Positions 1 to 11,018 of a stretch of 64,000 nucleotides of DNA are shown one piece after another (the first letter of the stretch is position 1; each line of letters opens with the position of its first letter). A program made the translations under genes and the position numbers. The DNA lies in NCBI GenBank assembly GCA_023078555.1, contig CM041196.1, positions 5,281,658-5,345,657 on the forward strand, in the 5' to 3' direction. The notes below the pieces were generated by a model. That model was not told the DNA's origin, made no database searches, and saw nothing but the letters and a program-made list of their open reading frames with translations. Origin of the DNA: Ulva prolifera (Eukaryota; Chlorophyta; Ulvophyceae; Ulvales; Ulvaceae).

Positions 1-553
1 TAGCCAGTGTATAGAACTCAGTTGCCTCAGTTGTAGTGAGCACCACCACTCTGACTGCGTCAAGCCGGTACAAGCCGAACGCAAGTGTCACTTACACCAC
101 TTCTGCACAGAAACCACCTGAGCAGCATCAATTGATCACTGCTGTCGGCCTCACACATCAGCATCCGCGTAAAGGTATGTCCTTTAGTGGAGTCACTGTA
201 CCAGTTCTTTCAAAGCCTCTTGAATATTTTCAGGATCATCAGACACCAGCCTGTAGTGCGCTTCCCAAGACGACTCCAGGGCCTCATGGAAAAACTGCAT
301 GTTGGCACAGTACTGTGATTGGTATGCATGACATTCACTTTGTGATGGCCAGTCCGACGCACGAGGCTGCCTCTGTACGACGGTCATGCGCAGGCCCTTC
401 CGACAGCGTGCACACCTGCAGGATGGCCGGCCCACTCTTGTCGTCGTACTTCCCGGCGCTGGCCCGATCACTCACTGTAACAATTCCTACTTTGGCATGA
501 TCTCCTATTGAATCTGCGCTGCCGCCTTTACTTGGCACATCCATGGCGCCCAT
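1..553 (-). CDS. CNX1G: Molybdopterin adenylyltransferase (MogA / Cnx1 G-domain type), 3' part outside window
   Basis: This enzyme adenylylates molybdopterin before molybdenum insertion in Moco synthesis, in the cytosol. Exon 1 (553-416, 46 residues) begins MGAMDVPSKGG and carries HAKVGIVTVSDRASAG followed by YDDKSGPAIL, the start of the MogA fold. Exon 2 (294-202, 31 residues, phase 0) reads FFHEALESSWEAHYRLVSDD and then ENIQEALKEL, matching the second MogA segment up to the region before the TTGGTGP loop. The donor is GAACTG^GTACAG. The TTGGTGP exon and the remainder are not found between 1 and 201, so that stretch is taken as intron and the gene continues off the left edge. The start at 553 is the first Met in frame. 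An added upstream exon (for example a targeting peptide) cannot be excluded. The family assignment is firm, but whether the full protein also has an E domain cannot be seen. Confidence 0.82.
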
Positions 554-556
554 TGC

Positions 557-2751
557 GTGTACCTAGTCTTGGTGATGGACTCACACCACGGGACGCTGCT
601 TTCGTCACGTACCGCAGGTACGCATGCCCCCGTTTCCAGCGTCATAGAGCAAGGAGTTTTGATAGGTGAAGTCTTCGTCATCTTGGATTCCTTTCTCGCA
701 TGTTCTGATGGAGAGGATGTGAGTGGCGTTGGGGTGTATGGTGCAGACAGTGTCTCTGTGTCGCTTGCCTTTTCTGGCGTCGGCTGAGCAGATGTACTTG
801 ATAAATCAGTCAGATTGAGTTGCAACATGCTCTGACTGCCTGCCTGGTACCCGCTGCTGCCAGTTCTGCCTTGCCCGATAAAGTGCTGTTCGTCATCACG
901 TACCTGGTAGAGGCACCTTGCAGCTCTGTGCTGCAACGCTCGCCAGCATGCACCAAAGCCTGCCACATGCCACAACACAGGGAAGCTGCAGTAGGGCTGC
1001 CCACGCAGGCAAACAGTCGAAGGCATGGCACACTCATTGTGCAAGTTGTTGCTCATCAGATTTAAACTGATGATGGGGCGTGCTGCAGTTGCGCCGGTGT
1101 GGAGGGTGAAGTACCTCGACTGTTCCTGGGTTTTGGAGATGGCACTGTCCGCATAAACATGCCTATCTGATCATGCCCACATGCATGCACCTCCCAAATG
1201 GTGTGGTCACCAGGGATGCGCCTGCCATGCCGGCAGCCAGGGACTCAGCGCTGATGAGCACCTCTCCAGTGACGGGGTCAAGGAGGCTGCTGAAGCCAGA
1301 CGAGCAAGCTCGCAGGTAGGCAAAATGCTGCCACTACACTGCAGCACGCCACCCGCTTGCGCAACAGTGCGAGAACGTCACGGGGGTGCCATGGTGAGGC
1401 AGGAAAAGTAAAGTACATCTGGATTCACAGAGCCACATGGCACTCTGAGTTCAGGAGACTGGAATCGTGCAATGCCACTGCATGCAGTGAGGTCAGGGAC
1501 TACGCCGAACCTACCTAGCAGCACCCTGCGCTCCCTCTACGTACAACGGCGCCGTGTAGAGCCGCGGCGCGAGGGCGGGCCGCTCAGCGTCCTCCGTACG
1601 GCGACGGGCTCGCCACCGCCCGGCTCCGCCGCCTAGGAGCGGATAACTTGCGGCTGAGCACGTCCTGGCTCAAAAGCGGGTGTGTTCCGTGTGGGGCCGG
1701 GCGGCAGATGGCTTCAGTATGCTCACCGTGGTCGTGCCTAGCACCTGCTGTGTTGAGGCTGGTGCCCAGGCGGGGGGGGGGGGGGGGGGGGGGGGGGGGG
1801 TGTGATGCCCGCTTGGGTGTGCTTTGGGGGCACGACAAGGTCGTATGAGCCCCACGTTGTGCGGGCCATGGAACCTGCCCCTACGACAGAGTCGCGTGAT
1901 GAGGTGGACATCGAGCAGACGGGGATGCAGGCGGGTCAAATAAAGCACTACTGCATCTTTGGCTGAAGCCGAATACCACTTTTGCGCCGAGTTTCGCATG
2001 AGATGTTTAAACTCGAGGTCTCTGATCTACATGTTGCATTTTGTGATGTACTTTTTCCATTTTGTATTGCATCACTGCATCGTATGTGGAGCTGGAATAA
2101 GCACATTGACTCGATTGTTTGATCCGCGCTGGTCATCTGTGTAAATTGCCGCCGATCGTGGTCCCATCGGTGCTTCTGCAAAACTGGCTTGGTGTATTTG
2201 TTTGCTTTGCCATATAATGGCCCGGTATGTGTAACTAGGAAGATCGGTGCTTCTGCAAAACTTGCCACAAACGTCGCCCATCCACGACCTCGCAACGTTG
2301 ACACTACATTTGCCACAGAATGCAGCTATGTCTCATCCTGCACAACTGCGCTACATCTTCTCCTCCGCTGTCCGACTCTGCGATGTCCATGCGTCCTGAC
2401 GAATTCATGGCTGTGCACGTACACAGACCGCCCGGTGATGAGCTCATACTCTCTCGACACGAAGGATGTCAAGATGTGAGGCGCCCGCTAATCTGGAGCA
2501 CGAATGAGGGGTCACGTGACTGCGAACATGTGGTGTTTGGTGCCCTCCATGATTCTCGTTCACAAACAACGCGACGAACAATTATGTGACACAGGCAGAC
2601 TGACCCGCAGAGCAGCCTCGTGAAAACGTCATCAGCGCTTTATATCAATTGCAACCATTGCACCGTGGACAGTTTGTCTGATTTGTTGTGATCTTAAGTC
2701 TCTCAGTCTGCTTCCATCGTTCGAGATACCAACGCGCCAAACTGTTGCACG
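557..2751. other. Stretch without a recognised gene
   Basis: This lies between the divergent starts of the Moco gene and the small gene at 2752, so it probably holds both promoters. It contains a 29-nt G homopolymer (1772-1800) and a 20-bp sequence repeated at about 2166 and 2243. A minus-strand open frame over 505-1056 is rich in Ser/Thr/Pro but has no recognisable domain. No TATA-like element is convincing. Confidence 0.4.
1772..1800. repeat. Poly-G homopolymer tract (29 nt)
   Basis: An uninterrupted run of 29 G on the plus strand, preceded by C at 1771 and ended by TGTGATG. It is the longest homopolymer in the window. It may form quadruplex structures, and its length may be imprecise in sequencing. 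Confidence 0.9.
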
Positions 2752-3520
2752 ATGACCTTCTCTGTCAAAGCGCCTGCCAGCCGTGATGAGCGCCTGCAGT
2801 ACGCGCGCGAGTTCGCTCTACTACGACTTATGCAGATGGAGGGAAAAGGCTCCCTTTCTTCTGAGGTGTGTGCCGGCTTTGCCGTCCCGTGCTCTGACGT
2901 ACACTCCAGTGCAGTGCCGCGACCGTTTGCTCTGGCCGAACGCCTGGAAGGCATGCCTGGCGAGGGACTTGCGCGGATGAAACTCGAATTTATGCATGTG
3001 ATTGAGCTGTGCTGTTGCTGGTGCAGAATGTAACGAAGTACGCGGACGAAAGCAACTCTGACGCTGTCAAGGAGCTGGTTGCCAAAGGGGAGGTGCCGTT
3101 CAGTGACTTCGCATCGGTGTTCAAGAAGACGCCTGAGGTACGCTCCACCAGCTGGAAGACATGTGTACGTCCGCGCTCGGCCGCGTGTGGCCTGCCGTTC
3201 GATGTCGATGTGACCCAGTTGCCGTGCACCCATACACACAGCTGGGATCTGCGACGGCATGCCCGAGAACGGCACGACATCCAAAATCGCGCCCCAAACT
3301 CTCTCACGAATGACCATTCGCGCAGTAATGAGCATACTTCGCGTGTCGATAGCGCCCAGCAGCGCCAAAACTCGGTGATTTGGAGCAGTTTGACCAACTG
3401 GTGCAAGGGTTGGGCGCAGTCTGGAGGAGGAGCAGTGGAGCCGAAGACCACGTTGCAGCTCCGCTTGTGTGCCTGGTGGCGAGCTCATGGTTGTACATGC
3501 AGGACATTGTGTGTTGGTGA
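2752..3520 (+). CDS. Small protein of unknown function, three tentative exons
   Basis: Exon 1 (2752-2865) starts MTFSVKAPASRDERLQYARE and ends at GAG^GTGTGT. Exon 2 (3027-3137) starts NVTKYADESNSDAVKELVA after GTGCAG and ends at GAG^GTACGC. Both junctions are phase 0, and both segments have the charged composition of real coding sequence. A third exon from about 3389 (FDQLVQGLGAVWRRSSG) keeps the frame and stops at 3520, giving about 118 residues. I do not recognise a family. Exon 3 and the end are weaker: a good donor (GTGAGA) lies just before the stop, so the gene might continue. It ends well before the dehydrogenase start at 3946. Confidence 0.42.
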
Positions 3521-3945
3521 GATGCGGTGGGGCACAGTGGTGAGATGGTGGTGGCGGTGGAGAGGTGGTAGCCACCAGTGCGACACGGATGAACGGTGCG
3601 GTGCCTGGGGACAAGGGCACAGAGTACAGGTTGCAGTGTGGTTGAGGTGCTGGTGTTGCACACAGACCGCACAAACTGCGGGGCCAGCTTGATGGGTGGG
3701 TCGCCTGACGTGCAAGGAAGGGGCGTGGCAGAGGTGCGTATGGTCAGCAGCGTAAAGCAACATACTCAGATCTGCAGCCGTTCCAGAGGGGGTTTTGCCA
3801 ACAACGATCGCTGATCGTGCAGCAGGGTAGCTGCCCAGAGCGCAAAGACCCAGTAGCACTGCAGGGAACATCACGCACAGTGCAGGCACTCTTGCAATTA
3901 CTACTGCCAATTTTTGTAGAGCAATGGTCGCAAGTGAACTGGAGA

Positions 3946-5428
3946 ATGGCTGTTGCTCCAGACTTTGTGGTAAGGCTTGACGTTGCGCCCCAGTCAGGAC
4001 ACTGATAGAACAGTTGCTGCGCGTGCAGGACGCCCCAGAGGGCGACGGCAACGCCGTCGGCATGACCGCCCGCGACGATTCCGGCATCATGAAGTCCGAG
4101 AAGTTCACGCGCCGATCCCCCCGCGACAACGACGTCGTGTTGCAGATCACATACTGCGGCATGTGCCACTCGGACGTGCACCAGCTGCGCGGCGAGTGGG
4201 GCGGCTCGCAGTACCCGATGATCCCCGGCCACGAAATCATCGGCGTCGTGATCGACACCGGCGACAAGGTGACCAAGTTCAAGGTCGGGGACTCGGCGGC
4301 TGTAGGGTGCATGGTGGATTCCTGCCTCAGCTGCAACCACTGCAAGAATGGGGATGAGCAGTACTGCCGGGAGGGCATGGTCGGGACCTACAATAGCAAG
4401 TGCGCAGTCGATTCTAGCGAGCCTACACTGCCTGTGCTGACTGCTGCTTGTGTCAACAGAATGAATGTACAGCTTCCGTATGCGTTTGGATGTTTGGGCT
4501 GTGACCTGGCGCTGCGCGTGTCTGTTTATTCACATGTCCTGCGGAGCAAAATGCAGCAGGTGAGCAGCAGTTTCAGTACATCCCATTGAGACGGCGACGC
4601 CTGTGCATGCACATGATCAAGTTGTGGCCACAAGCACCCATCCGTGTGACAAGTTGGCTGATGACGTGCTGTTGTCGGCGGCACTGCGTACATGCACAAT
4701 CTGAGCCTGCTGCACATTGTAGGGGCTCTGATGGTGAGATGACGATGGGCGGTTACTCCACGCACCTCGTCTGCCGCGAGGAATTTGTCCTCAGCCTGCC
4801 AGAGAACATCCACTCCCCAGGCGCCGCGCCCCTGCTCTGCGCCGGCATCACCACCTACTCCCCGATGAAGCACTATGGCGCTGACAAGGCCGGCATGCGT
4901 ATCGGCGTCGTCGGCTGCGGCGGTCTCGGCCACATGGCCATCAAGCTTGCCAAGGCCTTCGACCAGCACGTGACCGTCATCTCGCGGAGCTACCGCAAGA
5001 AGGAGATGGCGACGACGGAGCTCAAGGCGGACGCGTTCATCGCGACGAGCGACGAAGATGCGATTGCGGCGTGCAACGAGTCGTTCGATGCGATTATTGA
5101 CACCGTCTCTGCGGAGCACGACATCAACGAGCTGCTCGGGATGCTCAAGGTGGACGGGAAGCTGATCTGTGTGGGTGTGAGCCCTCAGCCGTACCAGCTC
5201 GCGGCGGCGCAGCTGGTGATGAAGCGGCGGATGATCGGTGGGAGCCTGATCGGGGGGATCAAGGAGACGCAGGAGGTGTTGGACTTTTGCGCGGAGCATG
5301 GCGTGACGGCGACGGTCGAGCAGATCCCCGCGAGCCGCGTGAACGAGGCGATCGACCGCATCGTGTCGGGTGATGTGCACTTCCGCTTCGCAATCGACAT
5401 GCTCGGCTCCTTGATCCACACCAAGTAG
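3946..5428 (+). CDS. CAD: Zinc-dependent alcohol dehydrogenase, cinnamyl-alcohol-dehydrogenase-like
   Basis: A medium-chain NAD(P)H oxidoreductase predicted to interconvert aldehydes and alcohols. Three exons (3946-3969, 4029-4399, 4723-5428) sum to 1,101 nt, or 366 residues, the usual CAD length. Exon 1 encodes only MAVAPDFV. Exon 2 has the catalytic-zinc Cys51 in YCGMCHSD and His76 in PGHE, then the structural-zinc cysteine cluster CLSCNHCKNGDEQYC. Exon 3 carries the Rossmann motif GVVGCGGLGHMAIKLAKAF, followed by SRSYRKKE. The Ser and Lys there are typical of NADP(H)-preferring CADs. The terminal segment is FRFAIDMLGSLIHTK. The start is set by the in-phase splice from the 8-codon first exon. 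No ATG precedes DAPEGDGNAV in exon 2. Substrate is not predictable, since algae lack lignin and such proteins often act on other aldehydes. Confidence 0.9.
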
Positions 5429-7523
5429 GCCGGAATGCAATCGTGGTGGTGGACGCCATTGACAATTCGTCAGGATTTGATGGTATGGGCTTAATTCAGG
5501 AAACGATGGACAGGATTGCGTAATGCCTGCTGGCTGTGTTGCAATGTTGGTATGCTGGGGGGGGAATGGTCTTGTGGAAGCTGTGTACCACGCCGATGAC
5601 GGTGGTAGTATTGCCCGTTGCAAGTATGAATACGTCATGGCTGTTGGGTGTTTCGGTGGGGATGGTTCTGTGTCGTCACCCACGTTTCTTCATCTCAGAA
5701 TTGCGATGAGAAAGGTAGCTGGTTGACCAGTTGTCGTGTGCAGTGGGTGTGCCCTGCGCCACTGTTTGTATCCAAGCCAGCTCCACTTCCCACATGAGTA
5801 TGGTTCATGCCATTTCTTTATCACTTTTGGCGTTTGGCAGTCTGCCCACTATTGGGTGCACAACGGATGCAGACTGCTTCAGGAGGACTGTGCTGTGTTG
5901 GCGTGGTACACATGTCGATTGCAATGAGTGATGATGATGATTAAGTCATGAATCTAGGCTCAGCCGCAGTCTTTCTGTGCCAAGGCCAGTGAGTTGTGCA
6001 CACACAAACCAAAGTATACCTGTATATACTTATGCATCTCGGCACTGCATTAGCTATGCCTTACCCCTACGCACTGTATGTGACATTGCTGAGGAAGGCC
6101 AGGAGCAGAACACTTGTCATCCTACTGCAGCACTGTTGGATATGGTACACTGTGTGCACTTCGCCGCAGCCACATCCTGCGTTGGACCCCTACACCTCCA
6201 AGAGAACAGGATCATAAACCACATCACGGAGTAGAACACAGCCACACGAGGTTGTGACCAGTATTCGACAGCGGGCGTTCATATGTCATGATATATCCAT
6301 AACCCTCACATATCACCGAGATTCTACCCACTTACAACCTGTATATGCCACTGCAGTGTGGTGTTGGCAAGTGGTGCCTCCCCTAGTCCAGAGTATGCGC
6401 CGAGGTGAACCGAGCTAGGCTACAGTCCAGGCTGTGTATCGAGTCATAGTACCGATAACATGCCAATATGGAACGTTGGGAGGATCCACGGTTTGTCTTC
6501 GCATTTGCACTGCCGCCATGCATCCGCCACGGGGGCTGGTGTCTGTGCGTGGCAGCGCCTGCGGTGGCCACTATGGAGGTGGAGGTATGCATACCACTCC
6601 TGCTCTGGACCAATTGCACATGTGGTGGGCGAGGTACACGTTCTGCCAGTTGGAAGGGAGGGTGTCCTGAAGCCAGAAGTGGTGCAGGCTGACAGAAGCT
6701 TGCTTTGTGCATCTGATCCCCGGGGTCGCCTTCGACCAGTGCCGACGTTGCCTGGTGCAGCCTCAACGCCAGGAATCGGGAGAGGATGTCGCCAGGTACT
6801 AGGCAGGTAGCAAGGGGACAGTGACGGCCGGTGCAGAGAGAGACAAGGGTCTGACATCCAGCTCTCACGGCAGTTTTGCATCAGTAGTAGCAAAAACTTA
6901 CAGTTACATAACTGTCCACATCTCCTCATGCATTCCTGTCCTGGTCGCAGCTCAATCAGCTACAACTTAATATAGCGCAGGCGCGGGCAACCACGGGACG
7001 CATTTTCAGCCATCACAACGCAGAGCCACCCCGTGGCTCGTTCGTGAGTCAGCCCGGCGCTTGCACACAGCAACGCAACAAACAAGCGACACACCATCGC
7101 AACGGCTGCCGGCATGTAAATCAACTCAACTACGCCACCCACTACATACGTACAACCCTGGCACTGTCTTCGCACACATCGTGATGCAACACATCTCTCC
7201 AGCTCACAGCAGTCTCTCGTCACCACAACAGGCGGCATGATTCTTTTTTCTCGTGATCAGTCGGGCTACGACTGACACAGTGCCGGAAGCAGGTGGCGGC
7301 AGCCTGAGGTCGGCTGTCCGTTTCCGGCCGAGCAGTATCCCGTCTCAAGGTGCACGTCGCGAACACTCAGACCGGGCGGGCGCACCCGGGCCGGCGCACC
7401 CGGGCCGGCGCACCCGTGCGAGACGCCGGCACAGCCGCCGCAGCACAGCGCGCACAGCCACTGAGGCCCCCCACTGAGGCCCACTGCCTTGATTGAGCGC
7501 CGCTGCAGCTGCTGTGTGTCTTG
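5429..7523. other. Intergenic stretch between convergent genes
   Basis: This holds the 3' flanks of the dehydrogenase (plus) and the ANK-RING ligase (minus). Open frames of up to 161 residues on both strands (for example 6383-6929) overlap each other and show no domain or consistent splice chain. A 14-bp GC-rich tandem repeat sits at 7381-7417. I see no gene. Confidence 0.4.
7381..7417. repeat. 14-bp GC-rich tandem repeat, about 2.6 copies
   Basis: Unit CGCACCCGGGCCGG repeated directly, about 110 nt downstream (in minus orientation) of the ANK-RING stop codon. Likely part of its 3' UTR. Confidence 0.8.
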
Positions 7524-10500
7524 TCACCAGAAGACGGGCACGATCGTGTCGGCGCGGGCGTTGCACACCGGGCACGTCCCGTGCTCCCGGAACCACCGCT
7601 CCGCACACTGCTTGCACGCGCATGCATGCAGGCTCTCCCCGTGGCCGTGCAGGAAGCCAAACGCCTTCGGCCGCTCCATGCAGATGACACAAAGCATCTG
7701 CTCGTTTTCCGGGTCCTCGTCACCCCCGTTCTCGTTCGCCTGCAGCCGCACGTGCACGCTTACGCATGTGCCGCCGACCGTGGCACACCGCATTGCTGGC
7801 GTATATCATGCGCAATTGTGGTGGAGGTTTTGGCACAGCACAGCCGAGGGTTGCCGATGCTGCAGGACGCGGAGTACACAGCACACAGTCCCGGACATCA
7901 GATCTGTCAGTGCCCAATGGATGTGGTGGCTCAATCATACATACACAGCAAGGGGAATGCTCTTGTGCTCCGTGCGGGGCTTCAATCTTTGGCTGGCATC
8001 ACCGGTAGGGCTGTGGTACGTGCTCGTGCCCGGCCAAGTGCCATGACTGCGTGAGTGGATATGCGTGTGAATTCCTAGCGATGGCTCGCTGCCCGGCCTC
8101 TGTCCTTTGTAACTACATACACAGTAGCCTTGCGAGTGGATTCCGAGAAACGGCTCCATTCCCGGCCTCTGTCCTTTGTAACTACATACACAGTAGCCTT
8201 GCGAGTGGATTCCGAGAAACGGCTCCATTCCCGGCCTCTGTCCTTTGTAACTACATACACAGCACGCAGCAGAGCGGTGGACCGTACCGGCGCGGCGGCG
8301 GCGGAGGCTGCCGCAAGGCCGGCGGCCGCCGTTGCGGCCGGCGGCACATGCCCCGGCTTCGCCGCGGCACCCGGCCGCATCATGTGCTCCGGCGGCGGCG
8401 GCACCGCCGGTGCTGGCGGTGCTGCGATCGGTTGAGGACGGTCTGCGGTCGGGATGGCCGGATAGGCTGGCGCCGAAGGCACAGGCGGCGCCGAGGGCGC
8501 CGCAGGCGCTGCCGGTGCGCCTGACGGCGCGCCCGGCGGCGGGCCCTGTTGTGGCCGCGCCGCCGCCGCCGTCGGCGCCGGGGCGGAGGCGAGACCACCA
8601 GCAGGCCCGCGGCCGGCGAGGTTATTGTTGACGATGCTGAGGAGTGTGTGCGGGGCGCCGCCGTGGCCGGGGCGCGTGGAGCCCTTGAAGACGAGGCAGA
8701 TACGGCCGGAGCTGGGGTCGTGGTTGTATGCGACGTTGGCCGGCGGCGCGTGCGTCTGGTGCAGCATCTGCAGCACCGCCTCACACTGTCAGCTACTTTA
8801 CAAGGACAAGGAACAGCAGGCCGTCGCAAGTTGTTTATAGCGCCCGCTCACAGCAGACACTGTGGCCCGACCTGCTCAGGCGTGCACTATGCGTGCCGCC
8901 GCCAACACATCCACGAGTGCTGCGCGAATGCCACAAGACCCAGCTTGAATTGCGGCATCACGCAGCTGGGCTAGGAGCGACCTGTCAATCGAGCCAGGCT
9001 GGACCGCCTCGCCTGCGCGGGACGCGCATGCATGGACGCACGCCGCGGGCGCCCGCGGCTGTCGGCCACAGCCATCGGCCGCCCGAGGCCATGCATGAGT
9101 GGCCACCACTGCTGCGGACGACGCAACGATGACATCGGAGGGCGCACCATGACAAACAGCTGGTTGGGGCCGCTGCCCCTCTGCGACGCAAACATCTGCG
9201 CGCCGTCCGTCCACAGCTTGCTCGTCGGCACCGCGGCGTCGTATGTGAGGTAGAGGTAGAGCTGCGTGTGCTGCACGGAGTGGCCGCCGCCGGAGGTGCC
9301 GGGGGGCGGCAGGCGCGGCACGACGACCGCCCAGAACTCCTTGAAGTCCCGCACGAGGCCGAAGAACGTCGCGACCTTGAGCTGCATGTACGCGCCGAGG
9401 TGGCTTAGGCGCTCCATGTCGCGCACGAGGGCGGTCGCCTTGCGGAGGATGGCGAGGTCGTACGCCGTGTCCCCTGCGCAGGTATCTTTGTGTTAAAATG
9501 ACAAAGTGAGACAGGCCGCAGCACCGCGGAGGGTGTATCTTTTTGTTAAAATGACGAAAACATCATGGTAAAATGATAAACGAAAATGAAGTGAGAGAGG
9601 CCGCAGCACCGCCAGGGCCGCGCACAAGCACACCAACGCCACCGACACCACCAGGTGTATCTGTGCGGCCGCCGTGCTGCGGGATGGCCCCGGTGCAGTT
9701 GCATGAAGGAGTGGCCCGGTGCACGATGGTGGGGCGGGGAGCTGCATGCAGGGGCTGCTTTGTGCAGGGGCGAAGGCCGCACTTGGCGTGTGGAAATGTA
9801 TGCTGCGTTGATGCAGGTGAAGGATGAATGCACAATGTGTGCTGGCTTTGTTCAACATGCAGGAAGTCATGCTCGGTGTGAAGCTGAATGGCGGGCTCGC
9901 TGGCGTCGCGTTTGGCTGAAAGACGTACAGCTAGCCAAACTTTAGCTAGGTAGAAGGGGACAAAAACGAGCCCCCCGCGGAATCCTTGAGAGCGGCAAAA
10001 ATTGCGCTATTCAGCGCCGCAAGGGTGAAGAATACGAGCTGTGGCCTATCCAGGGTGTGGACAACACTGGGAGTGGGAGTGGATTCTGAGGGGCAAGCCT
10101 TGCGCGTAGAAAAACATGTGACACCAGGGCGACCGCAGTACGCAGCGGATGCGGCTGTTGGCAGGTGGCGAAGCCACTACGCGTGATGCAAGCACTCCGG
10201 AGGGTTACGCCTGAATGATGTATGAATGTTGTGCGGCGTAATGATTTCCACGAACGTGGAGAGTGGATGTGATGCGGTGCAGCATGATGCACACATGGTA
10301 CATGTGGACCACAGCACAGACTGATCGGCATCGCACCATGGTGGTTTTCAACAAAAGGACTTGCACCAGCTGCCATAAGCATCTGTGCAATGGGGATCTT
10401 CACGGTGGCGGCGGCCTCGTGGAGGGGAGTACCTCCATCTCGTCGGGACGAGCATGCATTGATGTTGGCTCCTTTTCGGATCAGCTGCACTTCTCCACAA

Positions 10501-11018
10501 CGCTCAGAGCATGGACCACAAGCTGATGCTAAGGAGGCCTCTGACAGGCAGAGCCCCCAGCAAAGCGGCTATTTGCGTTGCGTACGTGGGGATCCATTTC
10601 ACTCCCATCTGGAGAGTTTGGCAGCGCACCAGTGCAACAGCCTCTTGTTGGCCCATCTGTGCAGCAAGGCACAACGCAGTCTGCCCTTCGCGATTCCCAC
10701 CCCACTCTAACTCTTGCATGACGGTGTATACCGATGGAGAAGCATGGTCTGCCATGTTCTCTAGCAGTCTCTGCAGGCGAATTGCTTCAGTACGTCATCG
10801 TGGCGCGTCGTGTGGCAAGCCACAGAGTGATCCCCACCATCAACAATCAGAGTGTTGATGCACTGGGTTCATAGAGCTTGCTGTGCGTGGACGCCTGTTA
10901 CGTGGGCTCATGTACCACGAGATGGGGCCCATACCTGCAGGGCGTTGAAGTCATTCCGACGAACGGAAGCAAATATCTGCTCTTGCAGGGGCCTTTGCCG
11001 GCCAAATCCAAATACCAT
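7524..11018 (-). CDS. XBAT35: Ankyrin-repeat RING E3 ubiquitin ligase, XBAT35-like
   Basis: Predicted E3 ubiquitin ligase. Six exons chain in phase: 11018-10935, 10770-10630, 10484-10337, 9473-9148, 8785 to about 8261, and 7739-7524, giving about 479 residues. The N-terminus (MVFGFGRQRPLQEQIFASV) leads into ankyrin repeats (GQTALCLAAQMGQQEAVAL, then GGTPLHEAAATVKIPIAQML and MAAGASPFVENHHGDTAYDL). The middle exon matches the plant XBAT35 segment after the ankyrins (LRDFKEFWAVVVPR-like: LVRDFKEFWAVVVPRLPPP). A Pro/Ala-rich linker precedes the C-terminal RING, which reads CVICMERPKAFGFLHG, then CACKQCAERWF and CPVCNARADTIVPVFW. The RING has MDM2-like spacing (C2H2C4 character) rather than the short XBAT spacing. 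The exon 5 donor is uncertain because the downstream intron carries a 69-bp minisatellite that remains open in frame. The gene is divergent from the uL15m gene. Confidence 0.85.
8092..8262. repeat. 69-bp minisatellite, about 2.5 copies, inside the ANK-RING gene
   Basis: Copies begin at 8092, 8161 and 8230, with exact 69-bp spacing and near identity. On the gene's coding (minus) strand, 69 bp is 23 codons and each unit reads VYVVTKDRGREWSRF plus SESTRKAT, open in the same frame as exon 5 until a stop at about 8075. I place it in intron 5, but read-through would add these units to the protein. Confidence 0.9.
9480..9617. repeat. Degenerate tandem duplication in intron 3 of the ANK-RING gene
   Basis: The segment containing TATCTTTGTGTTAAAATGAC and AGGCCGCAGCACCGC (9482-9530) recurs at about 9534-9610, with an AT-rich insertion between the two halves of the second copy. 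It lies immediately upstream of the exon 4 acceptor on the coding strand. Confidence 0.7.

Noticed and set aside
3845-4005. A possible COMM-domain exon (LLPIFVEQWSQVNWRMAVAPD)
   Set aside because: The segment from its internal ATG (3946) splices in phase into the dehydrogenase N-terminus and completes a 366-residue CAD model, so the resemblance to COMM domains is fortuitous.
4526-5683. A 385-residue minus-strand open frame
   Set aside because: It is antisense to the dehydrogenase exon 3 and to intron; composition (Arg, His, Asp-rich) reflects the complementary strand of GC-rich codons.
8092-8262. A CRISPR-like array (three direct repeats)
   Set aside because: The 69-bp copies are contiguous with no unique spacers, and the context is a eukaryotic intron. 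It is a minisatellite.
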